A stretch of 64,000 nucleotides of DNA. Source: Tetracladium setigerum (lineage: Eukaryota; Ascomycota; Leotiomycetes; Helotiales). The notes beneath the pieces are model-generated. The model worked only from the letters and a program-made list of their open reading frames with translations. It ran no database searches and was not told the origin of the DNA. Below are positions 45,062 through 56,815 of this stretch, one piece after another; the first letter of the stretch is position 1; each line of letters begins with the position of its first letter. Location of the stretch: NCBI GenBank assembly GCA_031472005.1, contig PZJY01000008.1, positions 1,736,001-1,800,000 of the forward strand, given 5' to 3'. The translations under genes and the position numbers were made by a program.

Positions 45062-46166
45062 ATGCAGCCTCCCGAACCAGGAAACATTGTGGACCTTGAG
45101 CCGGCAGTGAGCCGCATCGAATACGCAAATGGTTTCTCTACCTTAGCAGCGTTCATCGCAAGTGATACAGACCTCGCCATCTTCCGGCGCTTCGATCGTC
45201 TTAGCGCACGAAATCTTCTCTATCTCCAAGCAGAGTTGATGACACTCGAGGCCAATCTAGATGCGTTGGATAAAGTCGATCTTGCGAGCGAAATTAAGAA
45301 AGATATGGACGTTATGCTCGCATCAAGGTCCTGGGAAGAACTTGTATGTAAAGCCGAAAAGAAAGCAAATGGGAACCAGGCAAAGCGCTTGGAACTTATC
45401 ATGAAAATTCGACCGCTTATGGCAGAATATCGTATGTTGCTCTTTCAGAACCTCCCCGCTGTCATTTACGCATGACTGCAGTTAACATGTGCTCTACTCT
45501 TTAGAAGATGCATTGTTACGGCAAAGCCAAATTGTCAAGCTTGCAAATCCGAGGAACCGAGTTCTTGACGCATTTAGAAATTGGTTTGAGCTCAAAAGAC
45601 CACTGCTCGGACTTGGTAGCGATTTACACAACTCGCGAGATCTAGTATCTTTGAGCTCAGCTTCTGAGCAAGATCGCCTCACCAGATTGCTGCAGGACAA
45701 TTGCGGTTCTATGCTTAGCGTGAGCACCTTTCTTGAAATGGCGACGGTAAAGTCCTAACAATTATTTCAGCAAGAGCGTGAAGACATTCCATCGTCCTGG
45801 GGCTCCATGCACTACTTTAACGAAGGCTTGGTCTCCACTCTTGTTGGCATCTTCAGCATTCTGCTGTCTGCTTTGTTGTTGATTGGAGCTATTCTAAGCC
45901 TCTATTTTGTCACTTCTCCCAGTGCCAGACTAGGCATGATTGCAGGCTTTACAATACTTTTTGCTACAAGCATTGGTGCCTTGACTAGTGCTCGGAGGTC
46001 TGAAATCTTTGGGGCCACAGCAGCGTATGTACCGTTTCTTCGCTCTTTGAAAATTTGTCCTCTTAATCACAAATCCCTGAGAACGAAGCTAACAAAGGGT
46101 TGCTGCTATTATAGATATGCAGCTGTTCTTGTTGTGTTTGTTAGCGGTAGCCTGGGAGGTCCCTAA
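45062..46166 (+). CDS. DUF6594-type helical membrane protein
   Basis: A 296-aa protein from four exons: 45062-45431, 45505-45719, 45771-46024 and 46115-46166. All phases close; donors are GTATGT, GTGAGC and GTATGT. The N-terminal part has the fungal DUF6594 pattern: GFSTLAAFIASDTDLAIFRRF, then DRLSARNLLYLQAELMTLE, a coiled helix, and an LLRQSQIVKLANP block. Near the C-terminus there are two to three TM segments (VSTLVGIFSILLSALLLIGAI; LGMIAGFTILFATSIGALT; YAAVLVVFVSGSL). This family is large in Pezizomycotina and has no established function. It is divergent from the tandem-retropepsin gene, sharing a 700-bp promoter region. Confidence 0.85.
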
Positions 46167-46781
46167 AATATTTTATTTGATGATGAGTACTATGCTGAGC
46201 CAAAACCTCTTCCAGGCCGTTCTACCTCTCTATTTCTGGTTGAACTTTATACTCGGACTCTTATGTTTATTTTATTTCCAAAACTCAACCATTCCATAGT
46301 TCCTCTTTGTCTCCACTTCCCGGATTGATGTGTTGTTGAGTACATTAATTTTTCATAAAACCACAGATTTCGTTCTTCTGCTAACAACGAACAATATCAA
46401 CTCCCTCTTTATTTCATCGCCAATATCAACCAAGGAAACAGTCTCTTACCTTTATTTAAATGCAACACAATCACCTAGCTATACTTGGGCCCCACTCCTT
46501 CTCTCTCAAGACGACTCGGACAGAGGTTGTTCCGCTCTCCGCATAAACTTCTCTGCATTTTTGCTCATGACTCTCTACACAATTTTATCAATCAATAGCA
46601 ATGAGAAGATCACTGAATGAGAGTCAGTGTCCAAAATGCTGTGCTGACAATTAGCACGGGTGCCCAGGAAGCTATTCTAGTATAAAATAATCTGTTGCTC
46701 GCGGAATTTCTTACAGTCCAGTATGCGTTCACTATCTCGAAGCTACATTCATTTCATTTCATTCCATTTATCACACGAAAC
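46167..46781. other. Intergenic, upstream of NmrA-like gene
   Basis: No gene. TATAAAATA at 46681-46689 lies about 95 nt before the next ATG and is a plausible TATA box. Confidence 0.5.
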
Positions 46782-47783
46782 ATGTCTTCTTCCAAACTCC
46801 TTGTTATTATAGGCATCACTGGAAGACAAGGCTCTTCAGTAGCGAACACCTTCCTCAACATTCCAGGCTGGCGCATCCGCGGCATCACTCGCGACCCAAC
46901 TTCTGCAGCCGCCCAGACATGGATCAGCAAAGGTGTCGAAATTGTCAAGGCCGATCTCGATGTACCTGCTTCACTTGAAGATGCTTTCATCGGAGCCACT
47001 GCCATCTTCGCCATCACAGACTTCTGGTCTCACTTTTTCAATCCTGCAAACTATCCCAAGGCTGCAAGTGCTGGTCTCACCATCAACGAATTTTCACGCG
47101 ACCTCGAAATCTTACAGGGAATGAACATGGCTCGAGCCGCGAATTCCCCCGCTGTTCTTTCTACGCTTAGCCATTTCATCTTTAGCAGTCTTAGCGACAC
47201 AAAAGCGCTATCCAAGGGCAAATACACATGGAATCTCCACTTTGACGGAAAGGCGTCCATTAGACAGCGCATTCAAATTGAGCTGCCAGAAGTCGCTGCC
47301 AAACTAAGCACCATTCAGATCGGAATGTATGCCTCGAACTGGAAGATGGGACTTGGGCATCCTCACAAACAAGCTGATGGATCAGTATACGTACCTATTC
47401 CCGCGGGCGATAAGAACCAGTTACCATGGATCGTCATCAATCGCGACCTGGGCCTGTTCGTTGAAGCGTTATTGCAGAAGGAGCCTGGCAGACATGTTCT
47501 GGGGAGCTCAGAGATGTCGACATTTCGCGAGTTCTGGACGTTGTGGGCTGAGGTTGAAGGCGTGAAAGTTGAAATTGAGGAGCTTCCGATGGACGAGTAC
47601 TTCAAACATTTGCCAGAGTTAGCGAGAAACCAAATGCACGAGTCCTTGTGCTACATCAGGGAGTTTGGATATACTGGTGGCGATCCCGAGGTTGGTACAT
47701 TGGCAGATTTGGCACCCGAAGCAAAAACGACCAGCTTGAGGGAATACTTTGAGACCGAAGACTGGTCACCGATTTATGGTTAA
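46782..47783 (+). CDS. NmrA-like NAD(P)-binding protein
   Basis: Single-exon 333-aa protein starting at ATG 46782 (MSSSKLLVIIG); the ORF extends upstream only with TTG. The N-terminal Rossmann motif G-x-x-G-x-x-G is visible in GITGRQGSS, followed by RGITRDPTSAAA, where the arginine usually recognises NADP. The second acidic position is VKADLDVPASLEDAF. This is the atypical short-chain dehydrogenase fold of NmrA/HSCARG, whose members often sense the NADP/NADPH ratio and regulate rather than catalyse. The usual catalytic YxxxK is not evident. It is the first of three plus-strand genes with an OYE-like enzyme and a quinate-type permease. Confidence 0.88.
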   Translation: MSSSKLLVIIGITGRQGSSVANTFLNIPGWRIRGITRDPTSAAAQTWISKGVEIVKADLDVPASLEDAFIGATAIFAITDFWSHFFNPANYPKAASAGLTINEFSRDLEILQGMNMARAANSPAVLSTLSHFIFSSLSDTKALSKGKYTWNLHFDGKASIRQRIQIELPEVAAKLSTIQIGMYASNWKMGLGHPHKQADGSVYVPIPAGDKNQLPWIVINRDLGLFVEALLQKEPGRHVLGSSEMSTFREFWTLWAEVEGVKVEIEELPMDEYFKHLPELARNQMHESLCYIREFGYTGGDPEVGTLADLAPEAKTTSLREYFETEDWSPIYG

Positions 47784-48850
47784 GTTTTAAGCTTAAAAGT
47801 TTATGGAAATAGATTGTTTTAAATGTTTGGCATACACTAAAGTTAATCCAGTCATGTTTGCCATTTTGATGTTGAGTTCACTATCAAGTTACGGAATACG
47901 AATTAGTAAAGTAAAAATATCAAGCTTGATCATTTTTCAGTAAGTCAACGCAAGCTACCCACCCCTGGCTCTACTTGGACAGCTAGTCTAGCCGCAGGGA
48001 ATGATTTGCCCTGGGTAAGTTGGCAAGGTTCTCAGATACAGGGTCGGCGGGATGACGACTGTAAATAGGCAATGCGTCATGCCGGGACCGGCCTAAAAGA
48101 ACTTCCGTGTGGACAAAAAGGTTTGGCGAAGAGTTCGTCAACAATTTCCGGCGTTGAATCAAATTTGAGGCAAATATATTCATCCTTGAGACCCGACTGA
48201 CTCGTTGATACGCAGACTCTGCTTTGCGGCGGACACCGAAACCCTCTGGGGGTTTTAACGTTTCTTAGGTTACATCCATTATTATGGCACTTTTATTTGA
48301 TAGAGTCTCCTAGACACGTTTGATAACCGTGTGGGATAAGCTACAGTGCTTGAAATATGTCGATATTAAAAGGATGTAAATTGTACCAAAACTTGGAATA
48401 ATCCACTTCAGGCGACGTGAAGATATGTCAAAATAGCGTTTGGTTAGAAGTCGTACAGTACCATGACTGCCCTCTTGCTTGTTATGAACACAACACCTCG
48501 GCAAGCGGAACATTTCACAAAATAGAAACTGATTGTGAAATAGCCGAGGTTGATTGATAATGTGTTGTTCGAAGTCGGGCTTGCTTTCTCAGCGTTCGGT
48601 GACGGATGAATTCTTACACCGCGCCGACTACATCGAAAGATGAAAACTTTGACTGTTTCAACTATATACAATAAATAAATTCGCTGAAATATGGTTCGAC
48701 TAGTGTAGCTGTTTCCTCATATAGTTTCCTTTTCGTTCAATTTTCGCTCCAGCCTCTTCGATCTGACAAGTTCTTCTCATTCCTTCGCTTTGTTTGTTTT
48801 AGATCGGCAATCGAAATAACCTTATTTGTATTACCCAATAGCCATTCAAG
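47784..48850. other. Intergenic, no gene seen
   Basis: About 1 kb between two plus-strand genes with only short unsupported ORFs. Confidence 0.55.
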
Positions 48851-50429
48851 ATGGCCGATCAAATAGCTCGCTTATCCGAGCCTCTGGTAATCCCATGTGG
48901 TTTGAAGGTACCAAATCGGCTAGTAAAAGTAAGCAAGCAAGCATTCCGTCTGACATGCATGATATTGTATATACGAGCACAAACACTAACTTAACTTCCA
49001 ACTCGTAGGCCGCTATGGCAGAGGGATTGGCCACAGGAGACTTGAGTGTACCTGGCCAGAAATTCGCCGATGTGTACAGCAAATGGGCTGATGGCGACTG
49101 GGGGATGATCATTACTGGCAATGTGCAAATTGACCCTGGATATCTCGGCGGTCCCAACGATTTGACGATCAACTACTCGCGCCTGCAAGATGAACGGTAT
49201 ATCGAGGCTTGGGCGAAATTCGCAAACGCAGCGCAGAAACAAGGCTCCCCGACTATCGTCCAAATCAACCATCCTGGACGCCAGTCTCCTGCTGGTGCCG
49301 GTGATCGTAGCTTCTTTGCACCTTCAGTAGCCCCTAGTGCTGTACCACTTTCATTTGGGCCTGGATTCCTTTCTCATTTAGTGACGAAACTGGTCTTTGG
49401 TAAACCGAGAGCGCTTTCTATCGAAGAGATTGGCAGTATAAAAGACAAATTTGTTGAGACGGCGGTTCTAATGCACAAGAGTGGTTTCAAGGGAATTGAA
49501 CTACACGCAGCACATGGTTATCTACTAGGTATGCGATTTGCATTCGGTTTTGTTGAATTGCCTGCTAACGCTGCTCACAGCACAATTTATGTCCCCAAAG
49601 GTTCGCACGCGTAATTTTACCTAAATACCAGCAACTAAACACAATTCTTAGACAAACCTCCGAAATGACAGATACGGTGGCAATGCCTCTCGGCGTGCTG
49701 CAATTGTCGTTGAAATTATCCGCGCCATCCGCAAAGCAACACCGGCTACATTTTGCGTCGGAATCAAACTCAACTCCGCTGACGTCCAAGGCGGCGACTC
49801 TCTAGATGACACTCTGACACAAATCAAGGATATCGTAGATGTTGGCGTTGACTTCCTGGAGATCAGTGGAGGCACTTACGAAAAGCCTAGAGTACGTCTC
49901 GCTATCGATATTCACTAGTACTGTCCCAGCTAATCAAATCTCTTCGCAGATGGCGAATGGAGATGCCCCCATCCCTAGCGAACGCACACAAAAGCGTGAA
50001 GCATTCTTCTTGGACTTCGCTAAGCAAGTGAGACAAAAGTTCCCAAGCACTGTTTTGATGGTTACTGGTGGCTTCCGCACACGCGAGGGTATGGCCGATG
50101 CCCTCGCTTCGGGCGCTTGCGATATGGTCGGCATGGCACGACCAGCGGCAGATCAACCACACCTAGCACGAGAGGTCTTCTTGAACACCAACGTCTCGAC
50201 TGACGATGCTATTGCGGTTTTGGCCCCATTAAAGCAGAGGACCTGGTTGAACGCTCTTGGACTTTCATTCGTTGGTTCTGGAATGGATATGGTAAAATCC
50301 CTTACTTTGCACATATCTACAATGCTAGTTCTTGGTTGAATTGTGCTAATATACGGATAGGAGGTTTACGGTGCTAAGATCCGTGCACTTGTAAACTATT
50401 TGAGCTCAACAAGGAGTAAATTTGAATAG
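48851..50429 (+). CDS. Old-yellow-enzyme-like NADH:flavin oxidoreductase
   Basis: FMN-dependent ene-reductase family protein of 422 aa. Six exons: 48851-48928, 49009-49528, 49581-49600 (20 nt), 49652-49891, 49950-50291 and 50361-50429. The phase closes at every junction. Landmarks in order: LKVPNRLVKAAMAEGLA at the N-terminus, WGMIITGNVQIDP, VQINHPGRQ (substrate/FMN region), GIELHAAHGYLLAQFMSPK, NLRNDRYGGNASRR, FLEISGGTYE, VTGGFRTREGMADAL and DMVGMARPAADQP for phosphate binding. The tiny 20-nt exon 3 is required to restore AQFMSPK. Its donor is GTTCGC, which is weak. The C-terminus is short. Likely a cytosolic reductase of activated alkenes; the natural substrate is unknown. Possibly clustered with the NmrA-like and permease genes. 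Confidence 0.9.
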
Positions 50430-51078
50430 AAGTTGACTTGCAGAACGCTCGGTAGATGATATATAGAATAGACATTGGTTTGCAGGACGGTTGGTAGATG
50501 ATAGATAGAACGCAGATTCGTTTAGCTAATGATAATTCTTTACATATTTGTATTAAAACTTGATGTATGGGATTAGGAAGTGTCTGCAATAAAACTGTTA
50601 GAACGTGCTGGACATACTGAACTGAAGCCTCGCTAAAGAGGCTGGACTAAAAGTTTGCGCCGGCTGTAAAGATCCCGCGGGAAATATTCGAACGAGTCAA
50701 GTCGTCTAGCCTTCGGGATCTGCCTCGTTTTTCGCAATAATTTCTAAGAACGGATTCGCATAACCCGTGGTAACTCTCTTCCCGTGGATTATTTCTTCAA
50801 CATTTTCAACTTGCTTCCATAACGCTGACGGGATGGGACCGAACTTCGGCCACGACACCTCGTAAACCCCATTCCCCCGCCTACCGTCCCCAGATTTGCG
50901 GAGTTTCTCCAGTTATGTTTAAATATATATACTTCAGCCATTTCTTGGGACCAAGAAAACCAAGCATTGACAAGACAAAGCCAAACACATTGCCAAGTCT
51001 TACGCCAGATTTCTGACAGTCGAATTGTCGAATATCCTCCTCCAAACTTCAAGAGATTTTCTTGAGACCCTTGTCATC
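50430..51078. other. Intergenic, upstream of permease
   Basis: No gene. TATATATA at 50924-50931, about 150 nt before the permease ATG, may be a TATA box. Confidence 0.5.
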
Positions 51079-52891
51079 ATGAAACCCGCTTTTCAGTCTA
51101 CCGAATTGACAGTCGCTGCACCCAAGCAGATCTACAATTGGCGCGTTTACACCCTGGCCATAGTGTCATCTATGGGAGCATTCATGTTTGGATATGACTT
51201 GGCGTTTATCGGGACTTCCATCACACTCAAACCATTCATCAGGTATGTACTAGACTTTCGCTGGCATCATCATAACTTAATAATGACATCGGCCTAGGGA
51301 TTTTGGACTTGAAGGCGCATCCGTCCATACTTCAGATGCATTCGCAGCAAACATTGTCTCCCTGCTCCAAGCGGGATGTTTCTTCGGTTCTCTCTTAGCA
51401 GCGCCGCTGGGCGACAAGCTAGGGAGAAGGATTACATTGATGATTACCGGCGTTGTGTTTTCCCTTGGATCACTCCTGCAAGTTCTTTCCTTTGGCAGCA
51501 CTGCAGCAATGTTTGTTGGTCGAGGAATTGGTGGCCTTGTGAGTATTCAAAGATGAACTTTGGACGTAGATTCTAATCCTGGTACCTAGGGTGTTGGAGC
51601 TGCAAGTATGCTTGTGCCTTTGTACGTCGCTGAAATTTCGCCACCATCGATCCGTGGTCGTCTCGTCGGTATCTATGAAATGGGTGTCCAGATCGGGACA
51701 TGTATAGGTTTCTGGATCAACTATGGAGTGACGAAGCACGTGGCAGCAACTTCAACACAGTGGAGGGTGCCATTTGCCGTCCAGCTCATTCCAGGTGGTC
51801 TCCTGGTCCTTGGTATGATCTTCCTCCCAGAGTCACCAAGATGGATTGCGCGTTTCAAGGGCCGTGAAGAAGCGGTTGCAGTTCTTGCAAAGCTTAGAAA
51901 CCTCCCAGAAGACCACGAATACGTCACCGAAGAGATCTACCGCGTCATGGATCAGATTGATCAGGAGAGACTTGCTACTCATGGCAAAGGGCTCGTTGCG
52001 GAACTTCGCGAAATGGCAATGCCGGGAAACAGGAATCGGATCACCATTGGTGTCTTTATCTTTATATTCATGCAAATGGCCGGGAGCAATGCGATCAATG
52101 TGAGTTCGTGATGATATTGGGATGAAGAAATGTACTGATGTTTGTAGTATTACTCTCCCCGCATTTTCAAAAGTATTGGTCTCACTGGCTCCAATGCTGG
52201 TCTTATATCCACCGGAGTTTATGGAATCGTGCGTCTAGCTGCCATTACCATCGCCATGTATTGGCTAGTTGATAAATTCGGTCGCACCAAGTTGCTCATT
52301 GCAGGAAGCACATTGGCTGTAAGTGATCAAGTTTGAATGATGGATTTATTCTGACAAAGAGATAGGCTGTTGCGATGTTTAGCATTGGTGGCATCGTAAA
52401 GCACCATCCAATCGCTGCTGTTGTCAAGCCTGCATCAGTCACCGCCAGTGGATACGGTGCAGCTGTCATGGTTTACGTCTTTGCAGTTGCATTTTGTTTT
52501 TCATGGGCCGGAATACCATGGATCTACTGCAGCGAGATCTTCCAGTAAGCCCATCCCCTAGCCCGCAAGAATTCGACGAAAAACTAATTAGTATAGTCTC
52601 CGAATCCGCAGTCTCTGCGTGGCAATCTGCACGGCAACTCATTGGCTATTGAACTTCGTCATCGCTCGAAGCGTCCCGTACATGCTCACAAATATCGGAT
52701 ACGGGACATACTTTGTCTTCGCGGCATGCATGACTCTAGCCGTACCTTTTGTCTACTTCTTTGTCCCTGAAACCAAAGGGTTGTCATTGGAGGATATGGA
52801 CGCATTGTTCGGTGTCCCTGGTGCAGACCGACACCTTTTCCCACGTATCGATGATGCCGAGAAAGGATCTGTGGCGGAGCATAGGGAGTAA
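51079..52891 (+). CDS. MFS transporter, quinate permease-like
   Basis: H+-coupled sugar-family transporter of 519 aa in six exons: 51079-51242, 51298-51538, 51590-52099, 52148-52318, 52366-52544 and 52597-52891. All phases close. The N-terminus (PKQIYNWRVYTLAIVSSMGA, then FGYDLAFIGTS) closely follows the quinate permease pattern (QutD/Qa-y). Family motifs: GDKLGRR, VAEISPPSIRGRLVG, LPESPRWIARF, VDKFGRTK, YCSEIF and VPETKGLSLEDMD. Twelve TM helices are expected. Quinate, shikimate or a related ring acid is a reasonable substrate guess by similarity only; none of the quinate catabolic genes is in the window. Confidence 0.9.
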
Positions 52892-54047
52892 AATGGGTTG
52901 GGATCAATGTAGCAAAAGTTTGATGAGCTCCGTCAATGTGGCAGTTACAGAAGTTTGAAGATCATCGGCAAATTCTTCATCAAGTTTAAGCTAGCGCTTC
53001 GCTGTTGGAATCCAAACAACATATCTTGCACTGTAGAATCTGCATAAGCAATTCTACGTTATAGCAAACTGCAAGGAACGTTGAGATATGGCTGCCTAAT
53101 TGCAGTGCTGTTCGAAGGTTGACGCCCAGGATGGAAATCTGAGCCGAACGTAGTTATTTATACTATTAATATATCAAGCTCTATTTTTTTTATGTCAGGC
53201 TTACTAGCACTTTGAATGTACTCCACGAGCGTAATGTCCTCCCTGTGCTGTTATTGAAATGGGCTCACAACATGATGTCCCTTCGTTGGAAACTTTCCCT
53301 TCCGATGTAAGAGCGGTTTCAAATTGACTTTCGCAGATCTCTCAACGTCGTTTTCATCTGATATCTACACATTCACGCCTTGTACAACAACCAAAAGCAC
53401 ATTTCGTGCTCTTTGAGCCTCCCAATGTGGGGATCCATTTCATTCAAAGAATTACATTAACCACCGCAGAGCAAGAGCAGCTAGCTTAAGCTGTTTTGCA
53501 GTAAGGTTTGATGAGTTTGCAATCAAGCTATTGTCAAACATTTGATATTGATATTTTTTGGTGGTAAAAACGGGATGCGAGGAGCAACAGTAAACAGGAG
53601 CGGCATATGAGGGTCTCCTGTCGGTTTTGATATTCAGATTCGAGCTCCAACTCAAATTCAATTTCAGATTCAGGGAGAATTCAATGAGAATCCAACTCCA
53701 AATCTGATCTGAAACTGATGAATCTTTCACATGAAATCTAAGCTAGCATCTGTATCGGTTGCAGAGGAAGTCAGGGCTCACGAGGATCTGCTGCAGTCAT
53801 GGCTTGGCAGGAACAGCAATGACGCGCTGGGCCAATGGGCGCAGTCGCCCCACATAAGCTCCCCGACATGTATCAGGCGGTACAGCACAGCACAGCACAT
53901 CTTCATTCGACTCATCCATCCTCCTCCTCTTCTTTCCAACCCTTCTCCCTTCATTCCTCGTGGAATCTAAAACCATTCAGTCACAAATCTACCAGCGTCC
54001 CAATACCGCAACCTTCATCATTCACTTACAACAATTTCGATCACAAA
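52892..54047. other. Intergenic, no gene seen
   Basis: About 1.15 kb. Around 53635-53720 lies a loosely repetitive stretch of AATTCA/GATTC/CCAACTC words. The minus ORF at 53452-53730 over it has no support. Confidence 0.55.
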
Positions 54048-54956
54048 ATGCCATCTCTTCGCACTCTTCTGTCCCTGGGCAGCTCGTTCCTCGCAACTCA
54101 GACTCCCCTCCAGCCTGAATCTCTTGCACCCTTCTCCCTCTCTCTCGACAATCCCTCCTCATCATGTCCGGTTGACAGTCCTTTATCCTGCCACGCCGAC
54201 AAGTTAGAACCAAGCTGTTGCTTTATCGCTCCTGGCGGGCAGTTCCTCCTCACCCAATTCTGGGACACAAACCCATCTATTGGACCAATTGATAGCTGGA
54301 CATTACACGGATTATGGTTCGTTCTCCCACTTCTATCTCCCCATGGAAAGGATAGATAGATAACATAACACAAACAACTCCCACTGACAACCATACAGGC
54401 CGGACAATTGCGACGGCACATACCCCCAATTCTGCCATTCCTCCCCCGCCTACTCCAACCTCACCCAAATCCTCACCACCCACTCCCCCAAACCCTCGAA
54501 TACATGCACGAATACTGGCTACCTAATCGTGGAAGCCCCGCCTCCTTCTGGTATCATGAGTGGGCCAAACACGGAACTTGCATCAATACACTCGCGGCCT
54601 CATGTTACGATGCGGCGTCGTACATCCCCGGCATCGAAGCTGCACATTACTTTGAGACGGCCGTGACTTTGTTCAAGAAATTGGATTCATTCAAGGCTTT
54701 GGCAGACGGAGGGGTGTATCCTTCGTTTGAGAGGAGGTGGAAGAGGAGTGTAATTGAGGATGCTTTGAAGAAGGTGACCGGGAAGGAGGTGGTGTTGGGA
54801 TGTCAGAGAGGTGGAGTTTTGAATGAGATTTGGTATGGGTTTAATGTTAGGGGTTCGTTGCAGGGTGGGTTGTTTGAGGCAGCTGATCCTGTAGGGAAGA
54901 GCTTCAGGACGAGATGCCCGGAGGACGGTGTTAGGTGGTTGCCTAAGGGGTATTAG
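54048..54956 (+). CDS. Secreted ribonuclease T2, with one-base frameshift
   Basis: Endoribonuclease of the T2/Rh family, about 275 aa. Exons are 54048-54316 and 54399-54956. The catalytic block CAS I (WTLHGLWPDNCDG) spans the intron and CAS II is FWYHEWAKHGTCI, so both active-site histidines and the glutamate are present. Eight or more cysteines follow family spacing (CPVDSPLSCH, SCC). In exon 2 the frame changes between the C5 run 54485-54489 and the C3 run 54493-54495; one extra C puts LEYMHEYWLPN in frame, and the exon is exactly one base short. The N-terminus is only weakly like a signal peptide. Likely extracellular or vacuolar RNA scavenging. Confidence 0.88.
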
Positions 54957-55417
54957 TTGATTATTAGGAGTATGGTCTGGGATACGAGGGAATTGAACAT
55001 ATATATGATTTGGTATTGTTATAATAGGATTTGATATTGTCACATACATAATGTAGGTAGCAATATCAGGATTGGATAGGCGTTCCGAAAGATACCCTAT
55101 TATGCTTAACCATGCTTGCATCGACCTTCGCGTACGGATAAGACCCTCAATGACCTACAATGCGACCAAGATGAGTGTTTTGAAAAGAAGTGTAGACGAA
55201 GAGGAATTGTAGCCTATGAACATATCTTATGCACTTCTGAAGTCCGACTATTAAGTCCGCTACCGCTACTACTACCTCGTTTCAATGACTACTCTCGGTC
55301 CAGGAATCTGTTCGTGCCTATATACTGTATAACACGCTATGCACCATCTGCGGTGGTATCCAACTCTCCCCTCGCGGTCTATTCCCATCCCAACAGACAT
55401 ATCAAACATAGACCAAT
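54957..55417. other. Convergent 3' intergenic region
   Basis: Between two convergent genes. Nothing recognisable. Confidence 0.6.
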
Positions 55418-56141
55418 CTATTCTTTCCCCAAGTAATTATAAACCAACCTAATCTTCAACTTCTCCTCCCCCTTCGTCGTCACAATCCTTCTCGTATAAT
55501 GCCTCTCCCCGTCAATAATCGCAAACCCCCAAACCTGCCTAGTATTCCACCCCTTCTCCTCATTGATCGCCAAACTCTCCACATGAAACTCCCCATTCGG
55601 CCCGCCCTTCTCCTCCTCAAACTCCAACCACCCCTCCTTGAAAAACTCATCATCAATCTCCTCAAAACTCGTCCATCGCGACTGTGCGGCAATCGTGCCA
55701 AAGACGTGATCTTCGTGCGTGCGGGATGTCCAGTCTAGGATACGGTTTTCGGTCGTTCCTTTGATGCCGCCTGTGGCGGTTTGGTCGATGTCGATGTGGG
55801 TTAGTGGGGTGGTCGAGGTGGTGTCGGGGTATTGTTTGATGGCGAGGTAGACCGTTGCGAGGCTGATTGCTTTGCGTGTCCACCAGCCTACGCCTTGGAG
55901 GGCGAGGGTGGCATCGGTGTCGTCGGAGAGGGTTTTGTTCTGTGGTTGGGGAAGTGGAATATGGGTGAGTTTGTGTTTGTTTTGTGATGGTGGGGTATTG
56001 ATGTACTTGGACAGACACTTTCTTTTGCGAAGGGTGGGGGATGATTGGATTGTAGAACGAGAAAGAGAGAGATATTAAAGTGCTTACCATAACCCATGAA
56101 CCCGAGAGATCCTTGATAGTAACTTCTGGTGGTGCAGCCAT
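55418..56141 (-). CDS. Conserved fungal protein, calycin-like (unknown)
   Basis: A 191-aa protein from exons 56141-56088 and 55939-55418 joined over a 148-nt intron in phase. It opens with PEVTIKDLSGSWVMNKTLSD, a G-x-W motif near the N-terminus as in lipocalin/calycin folds. It then alternates beta-strand-like segments (HIDIDQTATGGIKGTTENR, DHVFGTIAAQSRW, QVWGFAIIDGERHYTRRIV, KLKIRLVYNYLG). The text recalls a fungal family sometimes found near polyketide clusters, but I do not recall a proven activity. There is no signal peptide, TM or catalytic motif. Probably a small-ligand binder, by inference. Confidence 0.78.
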
Positions 56142-56815
56142 GATTCTTGTTGTGTGGTAGGGAGGAGAGAGAGTTGTTTTGGGTTGTGGTGGAAGAAGGA
56201 GTGGATGGAATCACTTCGTTCAAAAGAGAGGGTCGTTCCAAGTACTTAACTAGGCAAATCGACTGATGGATAATGATGCAACAATCACGCTTGTGATGGT
56301 TACTTCAACAGGGGAAAACGAGGATTTAAATAGCGATTTGGCTAAATGCTAAGTATCACAGGCACTGCCTGATCTTCACGACTTCCCCTCGCCCATCCAC
56401 GCGGAAGCCGAGGAAGAAGGATTCCGATGTTGATGGTCGCTCTTCATGTGGATGTCGTATTCGAGCTTCAATCATGCGTTCCAAGAGCAGGAGCACCGCT
56501 AGCTATCCCTTGGCAATGCGGGGTTAGCGTGGGGAGAACGACACGTGATACTGCCAAGCCCATCGCAAATTGACAGCCTTTGATTGGCTATCGGTCTTTG
56601 TGTACGGCCATGCCGACTTCGGTGGACTTTTGGAAAGTTTTGTGATTCATTCACTTGAGAAGTCATCTGGGAGCTGCAGACCGACCACAAACAACCGCGA
56701 ATTGACCAGCAGAAGGAAAGTGAAGCTATTCACAACTCTGCATACTCGCTGAAGTGCTGAAGCATTGTGGATTTGAGTTAATTGCAGAGCAATTGACTTG
56801 TTTTTCGATATCATA
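56142..56815. other. Divergent intergenic region
   Basis: About 670 bp shared by the calycin-like gene (minus) and dihydroxy-acid dehydratase (plus). No gene or clear Gcn4-type site seen. Confidence 0.5.

Noticed and set aside
46330..46620. 96-codon plus ORF
   Set aside because: Low-complexity, no start context or motif; lies in the upstream region of the NmrA-like gene.
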